Origin: Dokdonella_A soli
Lineage (GTDB): Bacteria; Pseudomonadota; Gammaproteobacteria; Xanthomonadales; Rhodanobacteraceae
DNA: 64,000 nucleotides
Direction of reading: 5' to 3'
NCBI RefSeq assembly: GCF_039523175.1
Contig: NZ_BAAAEU010000005.1
Span: 67,356 to 131,355, forward strand
Made by a program: the position numbers and the translations under genes. The notes under the pieces were generated by a model that was not told the DNA's origin, made no database searches, and was given only the letters and a program-made list of their open reading frames with translations. Below, piece by piece: positions 51,763-58,966 of the stretch. Numbering within the stretch: the first letter of the stretch is position 1; each line of letters opens with the position of its first letter.

Positions 51763-51946
51763 CACTCGTCGCCCCGGTGAACTGCGAGCCCAGCTTTACT
51801 CACTCGTCATTTCGAATACTCGTCGTCCCGGCGAACGCCGGGACCCAGCGTTACTTAATCGTCATCCCGGCGTACGCCGGGACCCAGCGCCTTCGCTGAG
51901 ACCCTGTGAACGGCACTGGACCCGGCGTTCGCCGGGGCGACGACTG
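51763..51946. repeat. cluster of CCCGGCG-type intergenic palindromes
   Basis: At least four related units lie in about 180 bp: a divergent one at the left, two similar copies TCGTCCCGGCGAACGCCGGG (near 51821) and TCATCCCGGCGTACGCCGGG (near 51861) each followed by ACCCAGCG, and an inverted one CCCGGCGTTCGCCGGG (near 51921). The rest of 51691-51998 has no gene. Confidence 0.85.
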
Positions 51947-51998
51947 AGTGGAGGGCCTGGCACCGACAGAACGCCGCTCGCGGCCGATCCCGTCGGAT

Positions 51999-52511
51999 TC
52001 AATCGCGAACCTCGAGCAGCGCCGTCTTGCGATCCCAGTTCTCGCTTCCGCTGTACTTGATGCGGAGCAGGTAACGGCCCGGTGCGAGGTGCCGATCAGT
52101 AAGCAGATTCTTCTCGACCAGTGCCGGCGCTCCCTCGATGCGCACGCTGTCCTCGGGCGTGGTCTGCGCGGATGAACTCAAGGATTGCCCGTCCAGCGGA
52201 ATGACCATGGTTTCCTCGGTCACGCGCTCACCCATATGCACCTTGCCTGCTGCGTTCACCTGCGTGACGACGAGCAGGGCATCGCGGGTGGACAGCGGTT
52301 TCGGCACTTGCCACGCGAGGTCGCTTGCGTGGTGGTCGAGCCGTTCTAAAGACGCGGCCAGCTTCGGATCGTTCAATGCCGTGACCGTCATGCCGTTGAC
52401 TTCCGCGTCGAAGCAGTTGCCCCGGCGCGGGAAACAAGTCGCCCAGCCGTCGTCGGCGGCGAAAACGGGGAGCGTGGCGAACAAGGCGAGCAGGCAGATC
52501 ATGCGATACAT
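51999..52511 (-). CDS. secreted protein of unknown function
   Basis: A 170-residue exported protein: leader YRMICLLALFATLPVFAAD, then DGWATCFPRRGNCFDAEVNGMTVTALNDP with two cysteines that could pair. A beta-rich tail has RIEGAPALVEKNLLTDRHLAPGRYLLRIKY. It resembles accessory surface or periplasmic domains, but no family is clear. An in-frame ATG 30 bp upstream is also possible. It diverges from the cyclase-FHA gene. Confidence 0.7.
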   Translation of the reverse strand: MYRMICLLALFATLPVFAADDGWATCFPRRGNCFDAEVNGMTVTALNDPKLAASLERLDHHASDLAWQVPKPLSTRDALLVVTQVNAAGKVHMGERVTEETMVIPLDGQSLSSSAQTTPEDSVRIEGAPALVEKNLLTDRHLAPGRYLLRIKYSGSENWDRKTALLEVRD

Positions 52512-52599
52512 CGTGATTGCGCTTCCGGGCAGATGAAGCATGAATCTTACCGTTCTGGTCTTTGTGCGGTTGCCGTGATTTGCCTATGATCCCCGCGCA

Positions 52600-53502
52600 A
52601 TGACCGAGCGACGCGCTCTTACCATCCTTTTCGCCGATGTCTCCGGCAGCACACGGCTGTTCGAGACGCATGGCGACGAAGTCGCGCGACGGTTGGTCGG
52701 CAGCGTTCTGACCGCGCTCGCCGAAGTCACGGCGCGGCATGGTGGTCGCGTCGTCAAGACGATCGGCGACGAGATCATGTGCACGTTTCCCGGTCCGCTG
52801 TACGGCCTGCTCGCCGCGACCGACATGCAGCGCCGGATCAAGAACGACAGCACCTTTGCAGCGGACAATCTCGCGATCCGCATCGGCCTGCATCATGGCG
52901 ATGCGCTGGTGGAAGAACACGACGTGTTCGGCGATGCCGTCAACACGGCTGCGCGCATGGCCGACAAGAATCTGGCGCGCCGCGACCAGATCGTCGCGAC
53001 CGCGAGCACGGTGCAGGGCATCACCCACACGACCGGGCTGCGCGTGCGTTCGCTCGGGCAGATTCGCGTGCTCGGCAAGCAGGCGCCGATCGAGGTGGTC
53101 GACGTGCTCTGGCAGGAGGATCTGGCGCATGTCACCACGGTGCAGCGCGTGATGCAGGCGGTTGCCGCGTCGGATCGTTCGCGCCTGCTGGTGCGTTTCA
53201 AGAGCCAGGTGTTCGAGCTCGACGAGGGTACGTCGTTCTCGATCGGCCGCGATCCGACCAGCAGCCTTGTCGTCGAGACCGAATGGGTCTCGCGCAACCA
53301 CGCCTTGATCGAATGGAAGCGCGGGTATTTCATGCTTGCCGATCGGTCCACGAACGGAACCTGGCTGAAAATCGGCGATGACGAGGAATTGCTCCTGCAT
53401 CGCGACGAGACTCATCTGCGCCGCAGCGGCACGATCAGTTTCGGCCAGGCGCATCCGCTCGATAGCTCCGACCTCACCTACTTCCAGTGCGGCGACGCGT
53501 AA
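52600..53502 (+). CDS. class III nucleotide cyclase fused to an FHA domain
   Basis: A 300-residue soluble protein. The cyclase domain (1-175) begins RALTILFADVSGST with metal Asp13, has KTIGDEIMC (Lys53, Asp57), and HDVFGDAVNTAARM with Asp108, Asn115 and Arg119, the residue set expected for adenylyl cyclase activity. The C-terminal FHA domain (about 200-285) has SIGRDPTSSLVV, SRNHALIEW and DRSTNGTWL, so it should bind phosphothreonine peptides. This would link cAMP-type signalling to protein phosphorylation. No kinase gene is in the window. Confidence 0.92.
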   Translation: MTERRALTILFADVSGSTRLFETHGDEVARRLVGSVLTALAEVTARHGGRVVKTIGDEIMCTFPGPLYGLLAATDMQRRIKNDSTFAADNLAIRIGLHHGDALVEEHDVFGDAVNTAARMADKNLARRDQIVATASTVQGITHTTGLRVRSLGQIRVLGKQAPIEVVDVLWQEDLAHVTTVQRVMQAVAASDRSRLLVRFKSQVFELDEGTSFSIGRDPTSSLVVETEWVSRNHALIEWKRGYFMLADRSTNGTWLKIGDDEELLLHRDETHLRRSGTISFGQAHPLDSSDLTYFQCGDA

Positions 53503-53881
53503 GTGCGGACACGCGCGATGTGCGCCGAGCCAGCCGTTTTTTCGTGATCCGGGAGGATGCCCATGTGCACGTGGCGCATCCTCCGTGCCGGGTACCGACA
53601 CCGCGCCTGCACGATCCGGTGTGGCGCGCTTGATGCATATCGGAGATCCACCAGCGCAGCTTCGCCTTCGCAAGCCCCGCAACCTTTGGTGCCCCTGCGG
53701 GTACTAAGAGCGGCGGAAGTGCGAGCGGCGCCGGTGCGTGTGTCTCGCCCCGGTTCCCTGCATCGCGGCCAATCCTGGCAAACGCGATCCCTTCCGCTGG
53801 CCCGCGTGCCGCTGCGAGCAGGCCGCTTTCAATGGTCACGATCCGCGGCAACGCGAATTCTCCTTCCATGCCAGAGGATGA
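53503..53881. other. intergenic stretch without recognised features
   Basis: About 380 bp between the cyclase-FHA gene and the secreted propeller gene. Frames are open on both strands but show no domain, ribosome site or clear repeat. The promoter of the downstream gene should be in its right part. Confidence 0.45.
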
Positions 53882-55042
53882 ATGACCATGGAAACCGCGA
53901 CCCTTCGACCGTCCCGTTCTGATTCTCCCCGCGCCAGCCGCCGCCATGTCCGGCCGCGCGCGCAAACGCTCACGACCTTGCTGGGCGTTCTGCTTGCGAC
54001 AGCACTCTCTGCCGTGGCCTCGGGCCGCGACAATGGCACGGACGATGCTTTCCTGCCGAATCCCGTGCGGTCCGTATCGACCGTCCCGTCCAACGGAGAT
54101 CTCAATCCGTACGGAGTCGCGTTTATCGGGCGCGATTTTACCGCTGGATCGGGGCCGCTCAGGAGCGGCGACATCCTCGTCTCGAATTTCAACAACGCAG
54201 CGAATCTGCAAGGCACCGGAACGACCATTGTGGACGTCCCCGGCACCGGTGGCGCGGTCACCGTATTCTTCCAGGGCACCGCGCCGCTCGGATTGACGAC
54301 CGCGCTCGGGGTGTTGCGCAAGGGTTTCGTCGTCGTCGGCAACGGCCCGAGCAAGGACGGCACCTTCGCGACCGCTTCGGCCGGCTCGCTGCTGGTGATC
54401 GACAACGAAGGCCACCTGCGCCAGACGATCACCGACCCGACCATCCAGTATCCGTGGGACATGGCGCTGGTCGACCGGGGCGGCAGCGCGATCGCGTTCG
54501 TCTCGAATGCGCTCAACGGCACCGTCTCGCGTCTGACGTTGGACGTCGGTAGTGGCGGCGTGACCCTCGACGATGCGCGGACGATCGCGTCCGGGTACAT
54601 GCATCGAGCCGATCCCGTCGCGCTGGTCCTCTCGCCGACCGGCCTGGTCTACGACCGCAGCCGCGATGTGCTGTATGTCGCCTCGACCGCTGACAACAAG
54701 GTCTTCGCCGTGCATGACGCTGCCAGCCGCAAGGGTTCAGGCGGAACCGGCAATGTGGTCTACCAGGACAGCGTGCATCTGCACGGCGCGCTCGCAATGG
54801 CACGCGCGCCGAATGGCCATTTGCTGGTGTCCAACGTCGATTCGGTCAACGCCGATCCGACTCAGCCGAGCGAGATCGTCGAATTCACCACGAGCGGAAA
54901 ATTCGTGAAGCAGCTATCCGTCGATCCCATGCTGGATGGCTCATTCGGTCTCGCGGTGCTGACCGCCGGCGATGACGCGACGCTCGCCGCCGTCGACGAC
55001 AACACGAACTCGCTGCTGATCTGGCAGATCGACCGGGAGTAG
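53882..55042 (+). CDS. secreted beta-propeller-like protein
   Basis: A 386-residue exported protein. A basic N-terminus leads to a signal peptide near residue 45 (TTLLGVLLATALSAVAS). The body has repeated propeller-like strands: NPYGVAFIGRDF, GDILVSNFNNAANLQGTG, GRNGH-type blades such as RSRDVLYVASTADNKVFAVHDA and APNGHLLVSNVDSVNADP. It resembles NHL/YncE-type proteins. A terminator follows. Confidence 0.8.
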   Translation: MTMETATLRPSRSDSPRASRRHVRPRAQTLTTLLGVLLATALSAVASGRDNGTDDAFLPNPVRSVSTVPSNGDLNPYGVAFIGRDFTAGSGPLRSGDILVSNFNNAANLQGTGTTIVDVPGTGGAVTVFFQGTAPLGLTTALGVLRKGFVVVGNGPSKDGTFATASAGSLLVIDNEGHLRQTITDPTIQYPWDMALVDRGGSAIAFVSNALNGTVSRLTLDVGSGGVTLDDARTIASGYMHRADPVALVLSPTGLVYDRSRDVLYVASTADNKVFAVHDAASRKGSGGTGNVVYQDSVHLHGALAMARAPNGHLLVSNVDSVNADPTQPSEIVEFTTSGKFVKQLSVDPMLDGSFGLAVLTAGDDATLAAVDDNTNSLLIWQIDRE

Positions 55043-55082
55043 CTGGCTCCATCGATCGGCGTATGCGTCAGCAATGACGGAC

Positions 55083-55111
55083 GAGAAGGCCCGCGATGCA
55101 CGGGCCTTCTC
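55083..55111 (+). terminator. terminator after the propeller-like gene
   Basis: A perfect 11-bp stem (GAGAAGGCCCG and complement) with a 7-nt loop, followed by CTTG. It lies 40 bp beyond the stop. Confidence 0.72.
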
Positions 55112-55216
55112 CTTGCACATCGTCCAGTCTGGCGTTCGTGGCGCGCTGCCGCCGGGAATCCATGCCTCGTCTGGACGCGCTGTGACGTCGCACCCCAAAC
55201 ACGTCGCGCGCCTCTG

Positions 55217-56275
55217 TCAGACGATCAGTGGTTCCGGCTCCAGCTCGACGCCGAAACGCGTGACCACTTCGCTGCGTATGCGCTCGGCCAACGCCCGGAT
55301 CTGCGCGCCGCTGGCCGCGCCGTGGTTCACCAGGACCAGCGCGTGTTGCGTCGACACTGCGGCATCACCGTCGCGCAGGCCCTTGAGCCCGCAGGTTTCG
55401 ATGAGCCATGCGGCGGACAGCTTGCGACGCGCATCGCCGGCCGGCCAGTTCGGCAACCGCGGATACTGCTCGCGCAGCGCATCGGCCAGTGCGGCATCGA
55501 CCAGCGGATTCTTGAAGAAGCTGCCGGCATTTCCGATCAGCGCGGGATTCGGCAGCTTGCGCGTGCGGATGCGCGCGATCGCCTCGGCGACGGCGGGAGC
55601 GCTCGGCTCGGCGACGCCAAGCGTGGCGAGCTCCTCGGCGATTCCGGCGTAGTCGATGTACAGTTCGCGTCGGCGCGACAGTGTGAACTCGACGGCGGTG
55701 ACCACGTAGCGATCGCGCTCGTGTTTGAACAGCGAATCGCGGTAATCGAACGCGCAGTCGGCGTTCGCGATCCGTGTCAGCCGTCCCACGTGGCGATCCC
55801 AGGCTTCAACACTGGCGATGAACTCGCGCACCTCGACGCCGTAGGCTCCGATGTTCTGAATCGGTGCGGCGCCGACCGTGCCTGGAATCAATACGAGGTT
55901 TTCGAGGCCGCAGAATCCGTGGCCGAGCGACCAGCGCACGAAGTCGTTCCAGTTCTCGCCCGCCTCGACGCGGATGCGGGCTCGCTCGCCATCGTCGTCG
56001 AGCATCGTGATGCCACGTGCGACGATCGACAGGACCACGCCCGGCCAGTCGCGCGTGAACAGGATGTTGCTGCCTTCGCCGAGCACCAGCAGTGGCTGTG
56101 ACTTCAGCGCCGCGTAGCCGAACAGCTCGCCGAGCGCGGCGGGTTTGCGCACGTCGATCAACATCGCGGCGCGCGCCGGTACACGGAACGTGTTGCGGCC
56201 CTGCAGCGAGGCATTCTCGACGAGCGTGTAGCCGTCGCCTTCGGCGATTGCGGCGCTGACGGGGTAGCCGCTCAC
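55217..56275 (-). CDS. murB: UDP-N-acetylenolpyruvylglucosamine reductase
   Basis: A 352-residue flavoprotein that makes UDP-N-acetylmuramate for peptidoglycan synthesis. FAD motifs are PLLVLGEGSNILF and GLENLVLIPGTVGAAPIQNIGAYGVEV; NAGSFFKNP carries the active-site Ser and the C-terminal domain has AAWLIETCGLKG. It is the type I (E. coli-like) form. The start is a GTG at 56275. Cell-wall genes do not flank it here. Confidence 0.94.
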   Translation of the reverse strand: MSGYPVSAAIAEGDGYTLVENASLQGRNTFRVPARAAMLIDVRKPAALGELFGYAALKSQPLLVLGEGSNILFTRDWPGVVLSIVARGITMLDDDGERARIRVEAGENWNDFVRWSLGHGFCGLENLVLIPGTVGAAPIQNIGAYGVEVREFIASVEAWDRHVGRLTRIANADCAFDYRDSLFKHERDRYVVTAVEFTLSRRRELYIDYAGIAEELATLGVAEPSAPAVAEAIARIRTRKLPNPALIGNAGSFFKNPLVDAALADALREQYPRLPNWPAGDARRKLSAAWLIETCGLKGLRDGDAAVSTQHALVLVNHGAASGAQIRALAERIRSEVVTRFGVELEPEPLIV

Positions 56276-56298
56276 GGCGCGAACATGCCAAGACAGAG

Positions 56299-56339
56299 TC
56301 CCCTCTCCCCCAACGGCTCTTCCGTTGGGGGAGAGGGGA
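56299..56339. repeat. 18-bp perfect inverted repeat, CCCTCTCCCCCAACGG type
   Basis: TCCCCTCTCCCCCAACGG and its complement surround a CTCTT loop. A related, imperfect copy follows at 56410. This pyrimidine-rich element type is widespread in proteobacterial intergenic DNA. Confidence 0.85.
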
Positions 56340-56409
56340 GGGTGAGGGGGCCAACACAGCGATGTGTTGCGGTGGTGCGTTCTGGCGCGGCCCCCGCCTC
56401 CTCACCCCA

Positions 56410-56450
56410 ACCCTCTCCCCCCACGATGAAGCCGTTGGGGGAGAGGGAGA
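56410..56450. repeat. second, imperfect CCCTCTCC-type inverted repeat
   Basis: ACCCTCTCCCCCCACG and CGTTGGGGGAGAGGGA-like arms surround an ATGAAGC loop. It lies between murB and pyrD ends, 70 bp from the first copy. Confidence 0.7.
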
Positions 56451-56477
56451 AACGCGGCCTCGCACCGATGGAATACA

Positions 56478-57515
56478 TCACGCGCTGCCTGGCTGCTTTG
56501 CGCGCCCACGAATCGCTTCGACGCATTCGCCGATCAGCGCAGGCCCGCGATAGATCATGCCGGTGTAGAACTGCACCAGCGTCGCGCCCGCGTCGAGCTT
56601 CATGGCGGCGTCGGCGCCCGACACGATGCCGCCGACGCCGATCAGCGGAACGGTTTTGCCGAGCCGCGCGGACATGCCGCGCAATACCGCTGTGGATTTC
56701 GCGAACACCGGCTTGCCGGATAGTCCGCCGGCCTCGTTCGCGTGGCGGTGGCCGGCGACCAGCGCTCGGTCGATGGTGGTGTTCGTGCAGATCACGCCGT
56801 CGATCTTTGCCGCGCGCAGCACGTCGGCGATGCTGTCGAGTTCGGCTTCGGCGAGATCCGGTGCGATCTTCAGCAGCATCGGCTTGCGCTTGCCGTGCTT
56901 GGCGCCCAGCCGTTCCTGCGCTTCGCGCAGTGTGCCGACGAAGCGCTTCAGCGTTTCCTCCTCCTGCAGATCGCGCAGACCCTGCGTGTTCGGAGAGGAG
57001 ATATTCACGGTGATGTAGCTCGCGCGCGCATACACGCGCTCGAGGCAGAACAGGTAGTCGTCGATCGCACGCTCGTTCGGTGTGTCCTTGTTCTTGCCGA
57101 TATTGATGCCGAGCACGCCGGCGAAGCGCACGCGCTCGACGTTGCGCACCAGCGCGTCGACGCCGCCGTTGTTGAAGCCGAGGCGATTGATGACCGCTTC
57201 GTGCTCGGGCAGGCGAAACATGCGCGGTTTCGGATTGCCCGCCTGCGGTCGCGGCGTGGTCGTGCCGACCTCGATGAAACCGAAGCCGAGTGCGGCCAGC
57301 GCGTCGACGTAGGCGCCGTTCTTGTCGAGTCCGGCGGCGAGTCCGACCGGATTGTCGAAGCGCAGGCCGAACACATCGGTCGGCAGTGGCTTCGACTTCG
57401 CGGCCAGCAGCGGATTCAGGCCGGTGCGGTACGCGGCCTCGATCGACACCAGCGCAAGATCGTGCGCGCGCTCGGCATCGAGGCAGAAAAGGAACGGTCG
57501 GGCGAGGGCGTACAA
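56478..57515 (-). CDS. pyrD: dihydroorotate dehydrogenase (quinone)
   Basis: A 345-residue membrane-associated flavoprotein that oxidises dihydroorotate in pyrimidine synthesis, passing electrons to quinones (class 2). It begins LYALARPFLFCLDAERAHDLAL like the E. coli enzyme. Further motifs are NPVGLAAGLDKNGAYVDAL, FIEVGTTTPRPQAGNPKPR, ITVNISSPNTQGLRDLQ and PLIGVGGIVSGADA. The TTG start at 57515 gives this conserved beginning; no ATG fits. It starts 17 bp after the DUF4190 gene. Confidence 0.94.
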   Translation of the reverse strand: MYALARPFLFCLDAERAHDLALVSIEAAYRTGLNPLLAAKSKPLPTDVFGLRFDNPVGLAAGLDKNGAYVDALAALGFGFIEVGTTTPRPQAGNPKPRMFRLPEHEAVINRLGFNNGGVDALVRNVERVRFAGVLGINIGKNKDTPNERAIDDYLFCLERVYARASYITVNISSPNTQGLRDLQEEETLKRFVGTLREAQERLGAKHGKRKPMLLKIAPDLAEAELDSIADVLRAAKIDGVICTNTTIDRALVAGHRHANEAGGLSGKPVFAKSTAVLRGMSARLGKTVPLIGVGGIVSGADAAMKLDAGATLVQFYTGMIYRGPALIGECVEAIRGRAKQPGSA

Positions 57516-57531
57516 GCGTGATGCGCCGCGT

Positions 57532-57819
57532 TCAGTGCACGTGCGCGGCAATGAACGCGAGTCCACCGAAGAACAGGAGGAACGCCGCCGCCACCAGGAT
57601 GAACAGCAGCAGATGGACCCAGCCGAGGAGCAGCCCCGTGATGGCCATGCCGTCGCCTTCGATCGTGCCGGGGGGCGCCCGGCGGATTTCGCCGCGTGCG
57701 GAGTGGCCACAAACGATCGCGACGACCGCGCCGAGGAATGGCAGCCCGATCCAGCACAGGATGCCGAAAATCAGGCTGATCACGGCCAGCGTGCTGGTAC
57801 GGGGCGAGGGAACGCTCAT
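57532..57819 (-). CDS. DUF4190 small membrane protein
   Basis: A 95-residue protein with two hydrophobic helices: TSTLAVISLIFGILCWIGLP, and LLLGWVHLLLFILVAAAFLLFF. Between them is AIVCGHSARGEIRR and GDGMAITGLLLG, the DUF4190 pattern. Function unknown. It lies directly upstream of pyrD on the same strand, probably in one transcript. Confidence 0.87.
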   Translation of the reverse strand: MSVPSPRTSTLAVISLIFGILCWIGLPFLGAVVAIVCGHSARGEIRRAPPGTIEGDGMAITGLLLGWVHLLLFILVAAAFLLFFGGLAFIAAHVH

Positions 57820-57988
57820 GAGCGCGATTCGTTCGACGGCGCACAGGTTGCGCCGGTGCGAAGAGTAGTGAGTCGCGACGGACGGATCAATGCGGCGTAG
57901 CGGAAGCGGTGCCACCGTAGCGGGCATCCATGCGCACGCGCGCTTGCCGACGCAGCGGGCCCTGCCAGGCCCCATCGGGGTCGCAGCT

Positions 57989-58031
57989 TGATAACAAGCC
58001 CCATTGGAGTAAAGTAAGGAATCCTTGTTAT
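57989..58031 (+). promoter_or_regulatory. promoter and possible operator of the toxin-antitoxin pair
   Basis: TTGATA (57989) and TAAAGT (58011) are 16 bp apart and may be the -35 and -10. ATAACAAG (57992-57999) and CTTGTTAT (58024-58031) are perfect inverted arms flanking the core, as expected for antitoxin autoregulation. Confidence 0.55.
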
Positions 58032-58045
58032 ATGGAAATCCGGCC

Positions 58046-58357
58046 GTGCTCGCCAAGGTCACCTCGAAGAATCAACTCACGCTTCCCAAGAGCGTGACGG
58101 AGGCTATCGGTCCCGTGGAATATTTCGACGTCGAGGCGCGCGCCGGTCAGATCATCCTGACGCCGATACGCATCCAGCGCGGCGATGCGGTGCGCGCCAA
58201 GCTGGCCGAACTGGAGCTGACCGAACGCGACATTCGCGATGCGGTCGCATGGGCGCGCACCGCCTCCCCAGGTGTGCGCGCGGCCGAAGCCGCGGCGGAC
58301 TATCGCGCCGCGCCGACGCGCAAGCGCGGCGCCGCCAAGACCTCGCGCAAGGCATGA
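58046..58357 (+). CDS. AbrB/SpoVT-family antitoxin
   Basis: A 103-residue protein. The N-terminal swapped-hairpin DNA-binding part reads LAKVTSKNQLTLPKSVTEAIG; a basic tail with TRKRGAAKTSRK follows. It should bind DNA at its own promoter and neutralise the PIN protein encoded next. The GTG at 58046 is preferred because the family begins there; a TTG at 58025 would fall in the presumed operator. Its stop overlaps the toxin ATG (ATGA). Confidence 0.88.
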   Translation: MLAKVTSKNQLTLPKSVTEAIGPVEYFDVEARAGQIILTPIRIQRGDAVRAKLAELELTERDIRDAVAWARTASPGVRAAEAAADYRAAPTRKRGAAKTSRKA

Positions 58358-58791
58358 CGGTGCGGCATCGTGGGCCTGCGCGTATCGTGCTGGAGACGAA
58401 TGTGGTGCTGTCCGCGCTGATCTTCGGAACAGGACCGATGGCACGCTTGCGCGGAGTGTGGCAAGCCAGGCGCTGCGTCCCGCTGGTCAGCACGTATACC
58501 GCACAGGAATTCATGCGCGTGCTGGCCTATCCGAAGTTCCGGCTCGACGCGAACGAACGAACGGAATTGGTCGCAGATTATCTGCCCTACGCCGAGGCAG
58601 TCCGCATTCCCGAACCGCCGCCGGCCGTTCCGGCATGCCGTGACCCTTGCGACGTGCCCTTCCTGCATCTGGCCGTCGCCGGAAGAGCCAGCGTGTTGGT
58701 GAGCGGTGATCGCGACCTGCTCGCATTGGCCGGCCGGACCGATTTCGACATCCTTGCGCCGGAGGCATTCCTGCGCTCCCTGCCGCCCTGA
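58354..58791 (+). CDS. PIN-domain toxin (putative ribonuclease)
   Basis: A 145-residue PIN-fold protein of the type often paired with AbrB antitoxins. It begins ARIVLETNVVLSALIF, where the first catalytic acid is Glu14 rather than the usual Asp, and has CDVPFLHLAVAGRASVLVSGDRDLLAL with the later acids. By family it cleaves RNA when free of antitoxin. The Asp-to-Glu change could weaken or keep activity. Confidence 0.9.
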   Translation: MTVRHRGPARIVLETNVVLSALIFGTGPMARLRGVWQARRCVPLVSTYTAQEFMRVLAYPKFRLDANERTELVADYLPYAEAVRIPEPPPAVPACRDPCDVPFLHLAVAGRASVLVSGDRDLLALAGRTDFDILAPEAFLRSLPP

Positions 58792-58836
58792 GCGGGCACG
58801 CCGGCGGAAGCGTGGGAGGCCGCGCGCGAATAGACC

Positions 58837-58945
58837 CGTAGGAGCGGCTTCAGCCGCGATGCCTTGAAGCCCTCCCCTTCAGGGGGAGGGTTAGGGCGGG
58901 TGCTCGCTGCGCAAAGACCAGATCGCGGCTGAAGCCGTTCCTACG
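58837..58945. repeat. inverted pair of GGAGCGGCTTCAGCCGCGA-type REP elements
   Basis: A 24-bp REP-like unit (58837-58860) is repeated inverted at 58922-58945 with one mismatch. Between them lies a GC-rich palindrome (CCCTCCCC-TTCA-GGGGGAGGG, near 58870). Such elements are typical of Pseudomonas and Xanthomonas relatives. Confidence 0.88.
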
Positions 58946-58966
58946 GAAGCGAACAGTTGTCTTCGC

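Noticed and set aside
53513..53880. Small genes in the stretch before the propeller-like gene
   Set aside because: Frames on both strands are open but lack ribosome sites, domains and a coherent start.
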